Positions 53,096 to 61,325 of a stretch of DNA of 64,000 bases are shown piece after piece. The first letter of the stretch is position 1, and each line of letters opens with the position of its first letter. Made by a program: the position numbers and the translations under genes. The DNA lies in assembly GCF_049846925.1 (NCBI RefSeq), contig NZ_JBNCMT010000019.1:1-64000 (forward strand). Direction: 5' to 3'. The notes beneath the pieces were generated by a model. That model saw only the letters and a program-made list of their open reading frames with translations, had not been told where the DNA came from and searched no databases. Origin of the DNA: Brevibacillus_H sp049846925 (GTDB taxonomy: Bacteria; Bacillota; Bacilli; Brevibacillales; Brevibacillaceae).

Positions 53096-53863
53096 TTGTT
53101 AATTGATACGCACGCACACTTGAATGCCAAAGAATTTGACGAAGATCGTGATGAAGTTATTGAGCGTGCTCGTGAGAATGGGGTTTCCACCATTGTAAAT
53201 ATCGGTTTTAACCGTGAAACCATTCCTACTTGCCTTGAGCTCGCAGAGAAGTATGACTTCATTTACGCTGTTGTAGGATGGCACCCACAAGATGCGAAAG
53301 ATATGACTGACGCTGATCTCGAATGGATTGAAGAATTGAGTCGTCATCCGAAAGTAGTTGGACTCGGGGAAATGGGTCTCGATTATTATTGGGATACTTC
53401 GCCCAAGGATGTTCAGGCAGAAGTATTTCGCAAGCAAATCCGTCTCGCTCGCAAACTGAATATGCCGATCATCATTCATAATCGTGATGCACATCAGGAT
53501 ATTATTCAGATTTTGCGTGAAGAAAAGGCCGCAGAAGTAGGTGGAATCATGCACTGCTTCTCAGGAAGTTGGGAGACAGCAAAGCTTGCTCTGAATATGA
53601 ATTTCTATATCTCCTTTGGCGGGCCGTTGACTTTCAAAAATGCCAAGACACCCAAAGAGGTCGCCAGCAAAGTTCCATTAGATCGGTTGCTGATCGAGAC
53701 GGATTGTCCATATCTGACACCGCATCCCTTCAGGGGGAAACGCAATGAAACGGGTTACGTACGATATGTTGCCGAGGAAATGGCCAATCTTCACGATCTC
53801 AGTTATGAGGAAATGGCCCAAATTACTACAGAAAATGCCAAACGCTTATTCAAGTTGCCATAG
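53096..53863 (+). CDS. tatD: TatD family metal-dependent hydrolase
   Basis: The 255-aa TIM-barrel hydrolase has DTHAHL metal His at residues 4-9, catalytic Glu in GLGEMGLDYYW, later His in IIHNRDAH and MHCFSG, and Asp in ETDCPYL. TatD homologues act as 3'-5' DNA exonucleases. TTG start with AAGGAGGG nine bases upstream. Follows metS as in B. subtilis (yabD). Confidence 0.94.
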   Translation: MLIDTHAHLNAKEFDEDRDEVIERARENGVSTIVNIGFNRETIPTCLELAEKYDFIYAVVGWHPQDAKDMTDADLEWIEELSRHPKVVGLGEMGLDYYWDTSPKDVQAEVFRKQIRLARKLNMPIIIHNRDAHQDIIQILREEKAAEVGGIMHCFSGSWETAKLALNMNFYISFGGPLTFKNAKTPKEVASKVPLDRLLIETDCPYLTPHPFRGKRNETGYVRYVAEEMANLHDLSYEEMAQITTENAKRLFKLP

Positions 53864-53877
53864 CAATTCAAAGATCT

Positions 53878-53911
53878 TGCGCCCCCGCATCCAGTTGTGG
53901 GGGCGTTTTAT
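53878..53911 (+). terminator. Terminator downstream of tatD
   Basis: GCGCCCCCGCA / TGTGGGGGCG stem followed by TTTTATTTAT. The following ~300 bases up to yabE hold only the promoter below and a lone TGTCGAA at 54026-54032. Confidence 0.88.
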
Positions 53912-54162
53912 TTATACATTTCAAGTTATTTATCACAATTTTGTGAAATCAGTAATACCTCATATGTGCATTGCATACCATGAAAAGGTGCAGCTTTTCC
54001 AAATGAATTGTCTTTATGTCTCTTTTGTCGAACGAAAAAGAACATAAACGACATGCATATCGACAAGAAGAACCTATCATTTTACAAAGCAGATCTGTTA
54101 GTTTAATAGCTAACCTGTCTGCAATTTAGCACAATTTGTACCTTGACTTTTGAGGAGGGAAT

Positions 54163-54191
54163 TTGACAAAAGGACAAAAGTAGCATAAAAT
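54163..54191 (+). promoter_or_regulatory. SigA-type promoter of the yabE-like gene
   Basis: TTGACA (54163-54168) and TAAAAT (54186-54191) are exactly 17 bp apart, 30 bases upstream of the start. Confidence 0.7.
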
Positions 54192-54221
54192 CGAGACGGC
54201 TTTGTTAAAGGAGTGTGGAAA

Positions 54222-55250
54222 ATGGAGATTGGCAAGATATGGGTGACGCGCAAGGCGTTAATCCTCACTGTGGGGATTGCCTTACTCACGTTATCTGTTG
54301 CAAGCTTCTTCTTTATCCTAGCTAACCAGCCAAAGCACATAACGCTAACGGTTGATGGCGTTACCAAGACATATGAGACGCAAGCGGAAACGGTCGAGGA
54401 TTTCCTTGATGAGCAGAAAATTACTGTGCTCACCAACGATATCTTAACACCTCAAGCTACGACAACTCTTGAAGAATCTATGACTATCCAATTGCAAACG
54501 AGCTGGGCTGTGCCTGTCCATTTTGATGGACAGACAAAAATGGTACATACAATAAAACGAGACGTAGCTAGTGTACTAGCAGATGCTGGGATTACCCTCA
54601 GGAAACAAGACAAGGTTCAACCTGCTTTAACATCGACGATTTCGAAGGATACAAAAATTACGATTAGTCGCTTAGACGAAAAAGTCGTACAAGTGCAAGA
54701 AGATGTTCCTTTTCAGGAAATTCGCAAAGCCGACGCATCTCTGACAAAAGGTCAGACGCGTATCCTGCGAAAAGGGCAACCAGGGAAAGTGTTAGTGCAT
54801 TACAAGGTGTCATTGGAAAATGGCAAGGAAGTAACACGTGAACTGGTGAAGCGGGAAGTTGTCAACCCGAAACAGGATCAGGTACTTCTGGTCGGGACAG
54901 GTCAAAAACAATCTGTTGCTGCTGCTTCTATCTCTCGTGGTGGTAAAGTTGTCCGTGCCAAACAGGTGCTGAAGAATGTGAGCCTAACAGCGTATTCTCC
55001 AGCAGTAGGAACGAGAACCGCCTCAGGAACAAAAGCATCAGCAGGAAGAACGATTGCCGTTGATCCGAACGTGATTCCAATGGGTTGGTGGGTATACATC
55101 GACGGAATTGGATATCGTCGTGCGGAGGATACGGGGGGAGCTGTGAAAGGAAACAAAATCGATGTTTTCTTTGGCAGTGAATCGGAAGCAATTCAGTTTG
55201 GCCGCAAACGTGGAAGGACCGTTTATATTATCGGGCCGAATAAACCATAA
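54222..55250 (+). CDS. yabE: YabE-like cell-wall protein (DUF348, G5 and 3D domains)
   Basis: The 342-aa protein has an N-terminal anchor helix (about 10-35) and two DUF348 modules (about 40-150). A G5 domain (about 155-225) and a C-terminal 3D domain (about 250-342) follow. The 3D acidic residues are in AVDPNVIPMG, AEDTGGAVKG and IDVFF. Related proteins are Rpf/Stp-like lytic transglycosylases of the wall. It is about 95 residues shorter than B. subtilis YabE. ATG 54222 follows AAAGGAG. Confidence 0.88.
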   Translation: MEIGKIWVTRKALILTVGIALLTLSVASFFFILANQPKHITLTVDGVTKTYETQAETVEDFLDEQKITVLTNDILTPQATTTLEESMTIQLQTSWAVPVHFDGQTKMVHTIKRDVASVLADAGITLRKQDKVQPALTSTISKDTKITISRLDEKVVQVQEDVPFQEIRKADASLTKGQTRILRKGQPGKVLVHYKVSLENGKEVTRELVKREVVNPKQDQVLLVGTGQKQSVAAASISRGGKVVRAKQVLKNVSLTAYSPAVGTRTASGTKASAGRTIAVDPNVIPMGWWVYIDGIGYRRAEDTGGAVKGNKIDVFFGSESEAIQFGRKRGRTVYIIGPNKP

Positions 55251-55264
55251 GAACCCAAACTGGT

Positions 55265-55298
55265 AAAAGGCAGGAGGAAACCCTCCTGTCTTTTGCTT
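55265..55298 (+). terminator. Terminator downstream of yabE
   Basis: GGCAGGAGG / CCTCCTGTC stem followed by TTTTGCTTTG. Confidence 0.75.
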
Positions 55299-55371
55299 TG
55301 CCTGAAGATATGGTAAGCTGATGGATAATTTCACCTCAAAGATAAATACCCCAAAAGGATGAACGATAGGA

Positions 55372-55938
55372 ATGAAAGATCAGTCTCTGAAAAAAATAAA
55401 AGAGGTTATTGTTGTTGAAGGTAGAGATGATACAGCCGCAATCAAACGTGCTGTTCGAGCAGATACAATTGAAACTGGTGGATCAGCTATTAACGAATAT
55501 ACGATTCGCAAAATTCGCCTTGCCCAGGAAAAACGGGGGGTCATCATTTTTACTGATCCCGATTATCCGGGAGAGCGCATCCGCAAAATTATCAGCAAGG
55601 CTGTACCTGGATGCAAGCATGCCTTTATCACGCAGGAAGATGGCTTGAAAAAAGGAGATGTAGGGGTAGAGAACGCTACGCCAGAAGTAATCATCCGTGC
55701 GCTGTCAGAAGTGAGGACAGAGATGCTGGAACAGGAAGATGAGATATCATTTCACGACGTTGTAGAGGCAGGGTTGACTGCTCATCCACAAGCAAAGGAA
55801 CGCAGAATGAAACTGGGAGAAATCCTCGGCATCGGGTATGCGAATGCACAACAAATGCACAGAAGGCTGAACCAGTTCCAGATCTCTCGCAAAGAGTTCC
55901 TTGATGCCATTAGCAAACTGGAGAAGGGAGGGCTTTAG
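55372..55938 (+). CDS. rnmV: Ribonuclease M5
   Basis: Matures 5S rRNA precursor. The 188-aa protein has an N-terminal Toprim domain with VVEGRDDTAAIKRAV (Glu) and IFTDPDYPGERIRKII (DxD-type). A C-terminal substrate domain follows (RMKLGEILGIGYANAQQMH). The ATG lacks a strong Shine-Dalgarno but matches the family start. The ksgA start lies two bases after the stop. No 5S gene is visible in this window. Confidence 0.95.
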   Translation: MKDQSLKKIKEVIVVEGRDDTAAIKRAVRADTIETGGSAINEYTIRKIRLAQEKRGVIIFTDPDYPGERIRKIISKAVPGCKHAFITQEDGLKKGDVGVENATPEVIIRALSEVRTEMLEQEDEISFHDVVEAGLTAHPQAKERRMKLGEILGIGYANAQQMHRRLNQFQISRKEFLDAISKLEKGGL

Positions 55939-55939
55939 T

Positions 55940-56830
55940 GTGACGTTCATCGAACAAAAAGATATTGCCACACCGACCCGAACGAAACAGATTCTAGAGA
56001 AGTATGGATTCTCGTTCAAGAAGAGTTTGGGACAGAACTTTCTGGTAGATACCAATATCCTGCATAATATTGTAGGAGCGGCGGAACTAACCAAAGAGAA
56101 AGCTGTTATTGAAATTGGCCCGGGGATCGGTGCGTTAACGGAGCAACTGTGCCGAGCAGCAGGGAAAGTAATGGCGATTGAAATTGACCAGCGACTGTTG
56201 CCGATTCTTCAGGACACGCTTTCCCCGTATGACAATGTAGAAGTCGTCCATGGAGATGTACTCAAATTACATTTAAGTGAGTTAATCAAAGAGAAATTGG
56301 ACGGGTATCAACAAATTAGTGTTGTGGCCAATCTGCCGTACTACGTGACAAGTCCAATTCTGATGAAACTGTTAGAGGAACAGCTCCCCTTGCAGCATAT
56401 TGTTGTTATGATCCAGAAAGAAGTTGCGGATCGGATTGCTGCCAAACCGGGTACGAAAGATTATGGCTCGCTAAGTGTCGCTGCACAATTTTATGCCCAT
56501 GCGGAAATAGCGATGATTGTTCCAGCCAGTGTTTTTGTGCCGAAGCCAAATGTTGATTCTGCTGTATTGAAGTTGTCGATTCGTGAACAGCCCGCTGTTC
56601 ATGTGGAAAATGAAGAATTGTTTTTCCGTGTGGTACGAGCAAGTTTCGGACAACGCAGGAAAACTCTATTGAATAATCTCACAAGTAATCTGGTAAGCAA
56701 GGATCAGAAGGATATTGTTTTGAAGGCGCTGGAGGCTACTGGAATCGATCCTTCAAGACGAGGAGAAACATTATCTATAGAAGAGTTTGCTAAACTGTCA
56801 AATTCTTTTGCTGCTTTACTAGGAAAATAA
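55940..56830 (+). CDS. ksgA: 16S rRNA (adenine1518/1519-N6)-dimethyltransferase
   Basis: The 296-aa methyltransferase has SLGQNFLVDTNIL, motif I EIGPGIGALTEQL and the catalytic NLPYYVTSP. GTG 55940 follows GAGAAGGGAGGG; longer in-frame readings lie inside rnmV. In B. subtilis yabG follows; here veg comes next after a terminator. Confidence 0.96.
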   Translation: MTFIEQKDIATPTRTKQILEKYGFSFKKSLGQNFLVDTNILHNIVGAAELTKEKAVIEIGPGIGALTEQLCRAAGKVMAIEIDQRLLPILQDTLSPYDNVEVVHGDVLKLHLSELIKEKLDGYQQISVVANLPYYVTSPILMKLLEEQLPLQHIVVMIQKEVADRIAAKPGTKDYGSLSVAAQFYAHAEIAMIVPASVFVPKPNVDSAVLKLSIREQPAVHVENEELFFRVVRASFGQRRKTLLNNLTSNLVSKDQKDIVLKALEATGIDPSRRGETLSIEEFAKLSNSFAALLGK

Positions 56831-56890
56831 GAAAAACACACCTTTTACGTACATAATCCCTGTGTTGCGTAAAGAAAGGTGTGTTTTTGC
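56831..56890 (+). terminator. Terminator downstream of ksgA
   Basis: AAAACACACCTTT / AAAGGTGTGTTTT stem with a long loop and a T-run. Confidence 0.8.
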
Positions 56891-56934
56891 CTTATTATAG
56901 GCATATTTCAACAAAATCACTGAAAAAATAGTCG

Positions 56935-57004
56935 TTGACAAAAAGTGAATTTGGTTGCTATAATTTTAAATTTATTTGACACACTAACAGTAGACTGTTA
57001 TAAT
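56935..57004 (+). promoter_or_regulatory. Tandem consensus SigA promoters of veg
   Basis: P1: TTGACA (56935-56940), 18 bp, TATAAT (56959-56964). P2: TTGACA (56976-56981), exactly 17 bp, TATAAT (56999-57004). Both hexamers are perfect in each promoter. The B. subtilis veg promoter is likewise among the strongest known. Confidence 0.9.
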
Positions 57005-57031
57005 AGAAACAAGCGAGGTGGATAATACAAG

Positions 57032-57304
57032 ATGGCCAGAAACGCGTTACTAGATATTAAACGCAGTTTAGACCTTCACATTGGTGAACGCATCCTGTTG
57101 AAAGCCAATGGTGGTCGCCGTAAGACCGTCGAGCGGACGGGCATCCTCGAAGAAACTTACCCTTCTGTATTTGTTGTCAAGCTTGATGACGATCAACTGT
57201 TTGAGCGTGTCTCTTATAGCTATGCTGATATTTTGACGGAGACAGTAGAGTTGACAGTTTGTCGTGACGAAGAACACATCAGGATTACCTTCATTCAACA
57301 GTAG
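57032..57304 (+). CDS. veg: Veg protein
   Basis: The 90-aa protein contains LDIKRSLDLHIGERILLKAN and an SH3-like beta fold typical of Veg, which stimulates biofilm matrix gene expression in B. subtilis. ATG start with GCGAGGTGG upstream. Driven by two consensus promoters. The stop codon lies inside the terminator hairpin. Confidence 0.95.
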   Translation: MARNALLDIKRSLDLHIGERILLKANGGRRKTVERTGILEETYPSVFVVKLDDDQLFERVSYSYADILTETVELTVCRDEEHIRITFIQQ

Positions 57305-57327
57305 AGCCAATTGGCTCTACTGTTTTT
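57299..57327 (+). terminator. Terminator of veg
   Basis: Perfect 24-bp palindrome (arms CAGTAGAGCCAA / TTGGCTCTACTG) followed by TTTTTGTTTTG; it includes the veg stop codon. Confidence 0.9.
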
Positions 57328-57383
57328 GTTTTGCCAAGTTGGCGCATACTATTCTTGTCAACGAGGAAGGGGGCTGTGAAGCA

Positions 57384-57575
57384 ATGGGTCGCAGACGCGG
57401 TATTATGTCGGATCAGTTCAAAATGGAGCTCGCCAAGGATCTAGGAATTTACGAGACGGTCAAACAGGACGGGTGGGGAGGTATCACCACTCGTGATGCA
57501 GGTAATCTCGTGAAAAGGGCAATCCAGATAGCCGAAGAAGCGTTAGCCAAGCAAAACACCAATGGAACTCGTTGA
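57384..57575 (+). CDS. sspF: Small acid-soluble spore protein SspF
   Basis: The 63-aa alpha/beta-type SASP starts GRRRGIMSDQFKMELAKDLG and has the conserved GWGGITTRDAGNLVKRAI. It should coat spore DNA. ATG with GAAGGGGG upstream. A CATACTA sequence at 57345-57351 resembles a SigG -10, but the matching -35 is weak. Confidence 0.95.
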   Translation: MGRRRGIMSDQFKMELAKDLGIYETVKQDGWGGITTRDAGNLVKRAIQIAEEALAKQNTNGTR

Positions 57576-57583
57576 CAGACAAG

Positions 57584-57617
57584 GAAGCCGGGGAAAAGTC
57601 TCCCTGGCTTTTTTATT
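57584..57617 (+). terminator. Terminator downstream of sspF
   Basis: AAGCCGGGGA / TCCCTGGCTT stem followed by TTTTTATTTT. Confidence 0.88.
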
Positions 57618-57728
57618 TTCTGCTGTATCCGTCTTAAGCAGGAGGCGTTCTCCTTCTTCGGGACAATTGAGGTGCGATGATACATGAAGTACGATGAAAT
57701 AATAAGATGGTGCATACAGGAGGTTATC

Positions 57729-58241
57729 ATGGACAGGAATGTTGTTGGGGGATTTTTGCTTATTTTGCTGGGAGCATTTCTTTTAACAAGCAAAAGCGAT
57801 TTCATCGACCCGGGAGTTGTATTTACTTATTTTTGGCCAACACTGTTTATGATACCACTCGGCCTTTTATTTCATTGGTTGTACTTTGTTGTCACCAAGC
57901 GAAAGAGTGCAGGGTTGTTAATTCCAGGGGGGATATTGCTTGTAGCGGGGGTTGTATGCCAATTTTCCATGCTGTTTGACCTTTGGGCGTACTTGTGGCC
58001 AGGCTTTCCTTTGGCAGTAGCTTTTGGATTGCTTGAATTCTATTGGTTTGGCGGACGCAACAAGTGGTTGCTTATTCCAGTATTCATCCTCGGCAGTTCA
58101 TCGTTACTTTTCTTTGCCATATTTACTCTGGAGTCTATCCTCCGATTTAATTTTTTGGGACAATCTACTATTGCCATCATTCTCATTGCAGCCGGTTATC
58201 TGTACATTAGTAGTAAGAAAAGCAGGGACTTTCACGTTTGA
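57729..58241 (+). CDS. Hypothetical membrane protein (LiaI/LiaF-like TM region)
   Basis: A 170-aa protein with about six hydrophobic segments and a GFLLILLGAFLL opening typical of DUF5668/LiaI-LiaF-TM proteins. Function unknown. The ATG at 57729 follows CAGGAGG. It stands alone between sspF and ispE; the B. subtilis order has no gene here. Confidence 0.65.
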   Translation: MDRNVVGGFLLILLGAFLLTSKSDFIDPGVVFTYFWPTLFMIPLGLLFHWLYFVVTKRKSAGLLIPGGILLVAGVVCQFSMLFDLWAYLWPGFPLAVAFGLLEFYWFGGRNKWLLIPVFILGSSSLLFFAIFTLESILRFNFLGQSTIAIILIAAGYLYISSKKSRDFHV

Positions 58242-58443
58242 TCGGACAGTTACGCATTACGATCCTGAAAAGGGTCGTTTTTTGCATTTATAGCGGGGAA
58301 AACCACGGTGAGAATTTCCAGATTGTCTGGGTAAATGATCTCGTAATTTCCTTAACGAAATGTGGTTGATGTAATAACTGGCATGGATGATTCTGCCTAT
58401 GATAGAATAGGGAATTAGAATTGTTAAGACAGAGGTGAAGACG

Positions 58444-59322
58444 GTGCGGATCTCAGTCAAAGCGCCAGCCAAAATTAACTTAACGTTGGACGTACTCTCC
58501 AAGCGGCCCGACGGTTATCATGAGGTGGAGATGATCATGACTACTGTTGATCTAGCTGATCGGGTGGATCTAACATTGCTTGAACATGATGAGATCACAC
58601 TTGATTGCTCTGCCAGTTTTGTGCCGGACGACATTCGTAACCATGCATACAAAGCCGCCAAGCTTCTCAAAGAGCTGTATAACGTTCAAAAGGGTGTGCG
58701 GATTCATATCGATAAACAAATCCCTGTAGCGGCAGGTTTGGCAGGAGGAAGCAGCGATGCAGCTGCGACGTTGCGAGGATTAAATAAATTGTGGGACCTT
58801 AATCTGTCATTGGATGAATTGGCAGAGATAGGCGCTCAGATCGGTTCAGATGTTCCGTTTTGTGTGTACGGCGGAACAGCTTTAGCCAAAGGGAGGGGAG
58901 AGCTAATTACGCATTTATCATCTCCTGCACCTTGCTGGGTTGTTTTAGCCAAACCGCCTATCGGAGTGTCAACAGTAGATGTGTACGGCAATCTTCGCGT
59001 TCAGGAAATAACAAATCATCCCAATACGAAAGCGATGCTACGTGCGATTGAAGAACAAAATTTCTGGGCAATGGCTTATTCATTAGGAAATGTATTGGAG
59101 AATGTCACACTGCAAAAGTATCCGCAAGTGAGGCAGATCAAGCAATTGATGCTGGAATCAGGTGCGGATGGAGTATTGATGTCCGGAAGTGGCCCAACCG
59201 TTTATGCCCTGGTTCAAAAAGAGGCAAAAGTTCACCGGATTTATAATGCCTTGCGTGGTTTTGTAAAAGATGTATACGTTGTGCGAATGTTAGGCATGGC
59301 AGAAGCAGAAATACTTGCGTAA
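58444..59322 (+). CDS. ispE: 4-diphosphocytidyl-2-C-methyl-D-erythritol kinase
   Basis: GHMP kinase of the MEP isoprenoid pathway. In the 292-aa protein, KAPAKINLTLDVL at residues 6-18 and the ATP-binding PVAAGLAGGSSDAAA are diagnostic. GTG 58444 is chosen because AGAGGTG lies six bases upstream and matches the B. subtilis start; a GTG three codons earlier would overlap it. It is followed by purR. Confidence 0.94.
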   Translation: MRISVKAPAKINLTLDVLSKRPDGYHEVEMIMTTVDLADRVDLTLLEHDEITLDCSASFVPDDIRNHAYKAAKLLKELYNVQKGVRIHIDKQIPVAAGLAGGSSDAAATLRGLNKLWDLNLSLDELAEIGAQIGSDVPFCVYGGTALAKGRGELITHLSSPAPCWVVLAKPPIGVSTVDVYGNLRVQEITNHPNTKAMLRAIEEQNFWAMAYSLGNVLENVTLQKYPQVRQIKQLMLESGADGVLMSGSGPTVYALVQKEAKVHRIYNALRGFVKDVYVVRMLGMAEAEILA

Positions 59323-59383
59323 ATCCGTACATAAATGATAAATTAACAACATAATATTCGGATTTTGTTTGGAGGATTCTAGG

Positions 59384-60205
59384 ATGAAGAAAATGCGCAG
59401 AAGCGCACGTTTGGTGGATATGACGCAGTACCTGCTTGCACACCCTCATACCTTAATCCCGCTTACGATGTTTTCGGAAGAGTACGGTTCAGCGAAGTCA
59501 TCCATCAGTGAAGACTTGTCGATCATCAAAGAGGCATTTGAAAGCGAAGGCGTAGGGATTTTGAAGACGGTGGCAGGCGCTGCCGGCGGGGTGAAGTTTA
59601 TCCCTCGAACAAGTGCAGAGCAGGCAAGCCAATTTATGAAAGAGTTGATTACCCAACTCGAGAAACCAGAGCGATTGTTACCAGGAGGATATCTGTATAT
59701 GTCAGACATTCTCGGTAATCCAAAGACGCTCGGAAAGATCGGGAAGTTGTTTGCATCGGCATTTGCTGACAAGGATGTCGAAGTCGTCATGACTGTGGAA
59801 ACAAAAGGTATTCCACTTGCTTATGCAACTGCTACGTACCTTAATGTACCTGTCGTCATTGTTCGTCGGGACAACAAGGTCACAGAAGGATCGGTCGTTA
59901 GTATTAACTATGTCTCTGGCTCAAGTAAGCGCATTCAAACGATGTCGCTTGCCAGACGTGCGCTCGCCGAACAATCTCGTGTATTGATTGTGGACGACTT
60001 CATGAAAGCGGGCGGAACTATCCGTGGCATGATCGACTTGTTGCAGGAGTTCCAGGCAACAGTGGTTGGCTGCGGAGTGCTGGTTGAGACAGCAGATGTA
60101 TCGGATCGCCTTGTAGAGGAATATATTTCCTTGGCTAGGCTGCAAGACGTTGATGTGAAAGAAAAGCAAATTGAAATTGAGCTTGGCAGCTATTTCAATC
60201 GCTAA
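59384..60205 (+). CDS. purR: Purine operon repressor PurR
   Basis: The 273-aa protein has an N-terminal winged helix (about 1-75) and a C-terminal phosphoribosyltransferase-like domain. The PRPP-binding motif is RVLIVDDFMKAGGTIRG. It represses pur genes and releases DNA on PRPP binding. ATG 59384 follows GGAGG by eight bases; an in-frame TTG at 59369 overlaps that Shine-Dalgarno. Confidence 0.95.
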   Translation: MKKMRRSARLVDMTQYLLAHPHTLIPLTMFSEEYGSAKSSISEDLSIIKEAFESEGVGILKTVAGAAGGVKFIPRTSAEQASQFMKELITQLEKPERLLPGGYLYMSDILGNPKTLGKIGKLFASAFADKDVEVVMTVETKGIPLAYATATYLNVPVVIVRRDNKVTEGSVVSINYVSGSSKRIQTMSLARRALAEQSRVLIVDDFMKAGGTIRGMIDLLQEFQATVVGCGVLVETADVSDRLVEEYISLARLQDVDVKEKQIEIELGSYFNR

Positions 60206-60241
60206 CAGCATCTATTTCTTAAACGGAAGGGAAGTTCGATC

Positions 60242-60628
60242 ATGATGAGTCAAATTTCTTATGTTTCTACTGATAAAGCTCCTGCGGCAATTGGCCCTTA
60301 TTCACAAGCAACCAAGGTTGGACCATTTTTGTATACATCTGGACAAATCCCGCTCAAATCAGATGGAAGCCTGGTTACGGGTGATATCGTAGAGCAAACT
60401 CATCAAGTATTTGCCAACTTGCAGTCGATCTTAGAAGAAGCGGGTGCTTCCCTGCAACACGTTGTGAAAGCAACTGTGTTTATTAAAGATATGAATGAAT
60501 TTGCTCGTTTGAACGAGGTGTATGCTCACTATTTTGGTGACCATCGCCCGGCTCGTTCCACTGTTGAAGTAGCGCGTCTTCCAAGAGATGTTCAGGTGGA
60601 AATCGAAGTAATTGCATATATCGGTTAG
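60242..60628 (+). CDS. ridA: RidA family reactive intermediate deaminase (YabJ)
   Basis: The 128-aa protein has the RidA signatures APAAIGPYSQA, YTSGQIPL and RPARSTVEVARLPRDVQVEIE (the Arg is the substrate residue). It hydrolyses enamine/imine intermediates. ATG with GGAAGGG ten bases upstream; a second ATG follows at once. In B. subtilis it is linked to purR, as here. Confidence 0.94.
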   Translation: MMSQISYVSTDKAPAAIGPYSQATKVGPFLYTSGQIPLKSDGSLVTGDIVEQTHQVFANLQSILEEAGASLQHVVKATVFIKDMNEFARLNEVYAHYFGDHRPARSTVEVARLPRDVQVEIEVIAYIG

Positions 60629-60675
60629 GAATTAAATAAAAATATCCAATTGTTTTACAAATTTTCACATATTCA

Positions 60676-60705
60676 GAAGGATTAATTAACCATCATGTGG
60701 AAATA
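60676..60705 (+). promoter_or_regulatory. SigH-type promoter of spoVG
   Basis: GAAGGATTA (60676-60684) matches the SigH -35 RNAGGAWWW. After 12 bp, GTGGAAATA (60697-60705) differs from the -10 RNNGAATWW by one base. The upstream DNA is AT-rich, as at the B. subtilis spoVG promoter. Confidence 0.7.
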
Positions 60706-60743
60706 GGTAGATAAGCCTTATATAGATAAAGGGAGTGAACATG

Positions 60744-61031
60744 ATGGAAGTAACAGACGTAAGACTCCGCCGAGTAAACACGGATGGAAGAATGAAAGCA
60801 ATTGCATCAATTACGATTGACCATGAATTTGTTGTTCATGACATTCGCGTGATTGATGGCAACAATGGCATGTTTGTAGCTATGCCAAGCAAACGTACAC
60901 CTGATGGCGAATTCCGTGATATCGCTCATCCAATTTCTTCCACAACTCGTGAAAAAATCCAGCAAGCGGTACTGGCCGAATACGATCGAGTGGGGTTGGA
61001 AGAAGAAGCACAAGTTGAAGCTGGTGCTTAA
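60744..61031 (+). CDS. spoVG: Septation/RNA-binding regulator SpoVG
   Basis: The 95-aa protein is nearly identical to B. subtilis SpoVG over residues 1-70 (MEVTDVRLRRVNTDGRMKAI). It binds nucleic acid and affects spore cortex formation and septation. ATG 60744 gives the canonical start, eight bases after GGGAG. A SigH-like promoter lies 40-70 bases upstream. Confidence 0.96.
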   Translation: MEVTDVRLRRVNTDGRMKAIASITIDHEFVVHDIRVIDGNNGMFVAMPSKRTPDGEFRDIAHPISSTTREKIQQAVLAEYDRVGLEEEAQVEAGA

Positions 61032-61044
61032 TTCTATAACCGCA

Positions 61045-61080
61045 GAACACTAGGATAAAAATTGTCCTAGTGTTTTTTTA
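61045..61080 (+). terminator. Terminator downstream of spoVG
   Basis: AACACTAGGA / TCCTAGTGTT stem followed by seven T. Confidence 0.88.
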
Positions 61081-61104
61081 TTTAACAAAACGGTTACAAC
61101 CGTG

Positions 61105-61158
61105 GTGAAAAACGTCTCGACGTTTTTCATAAAAGTAGATTTGACCGCTTGCGGTCAA
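61105..61158 (-). repeat. 54-bp double-palindrome repeat, copy 2
   Basis: Reverse-strand match to 34119-34172 (52 of 54 identical). It is flanked on both sides by related palindromes of the form AAAACGGTTACAACCGT (about 61084-61103 and 61156-61181). Confidence 0.85.
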
Positions 61159-61325
61159 CAAAACGGTTACAACCGTTTTGTTCCGATTCGGTTGTTATCA
61201 GCATAAATATGGAATGAAGGCAAAAAAACACATCAATTTTGTCCATGAAAATCACTCGCCTTCTCTTGAAATCACCATACGATTAAGATATAGTCATGAT
61301 GGAACTTATATGCTGGAGGTTAATC

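Noticed and set aside
57322..57351. SigG promoter of sspF
   Set aside because: CATACTA is a fair -10, but the -35 region is a T-run from the veg terminator; noted only in the sspF entry.
58242..58443. Possible small RNA in the gap before ispE
   Set aside because: No clear promoter/terminator pair or conserved fold could be recognised in these 200 bases.
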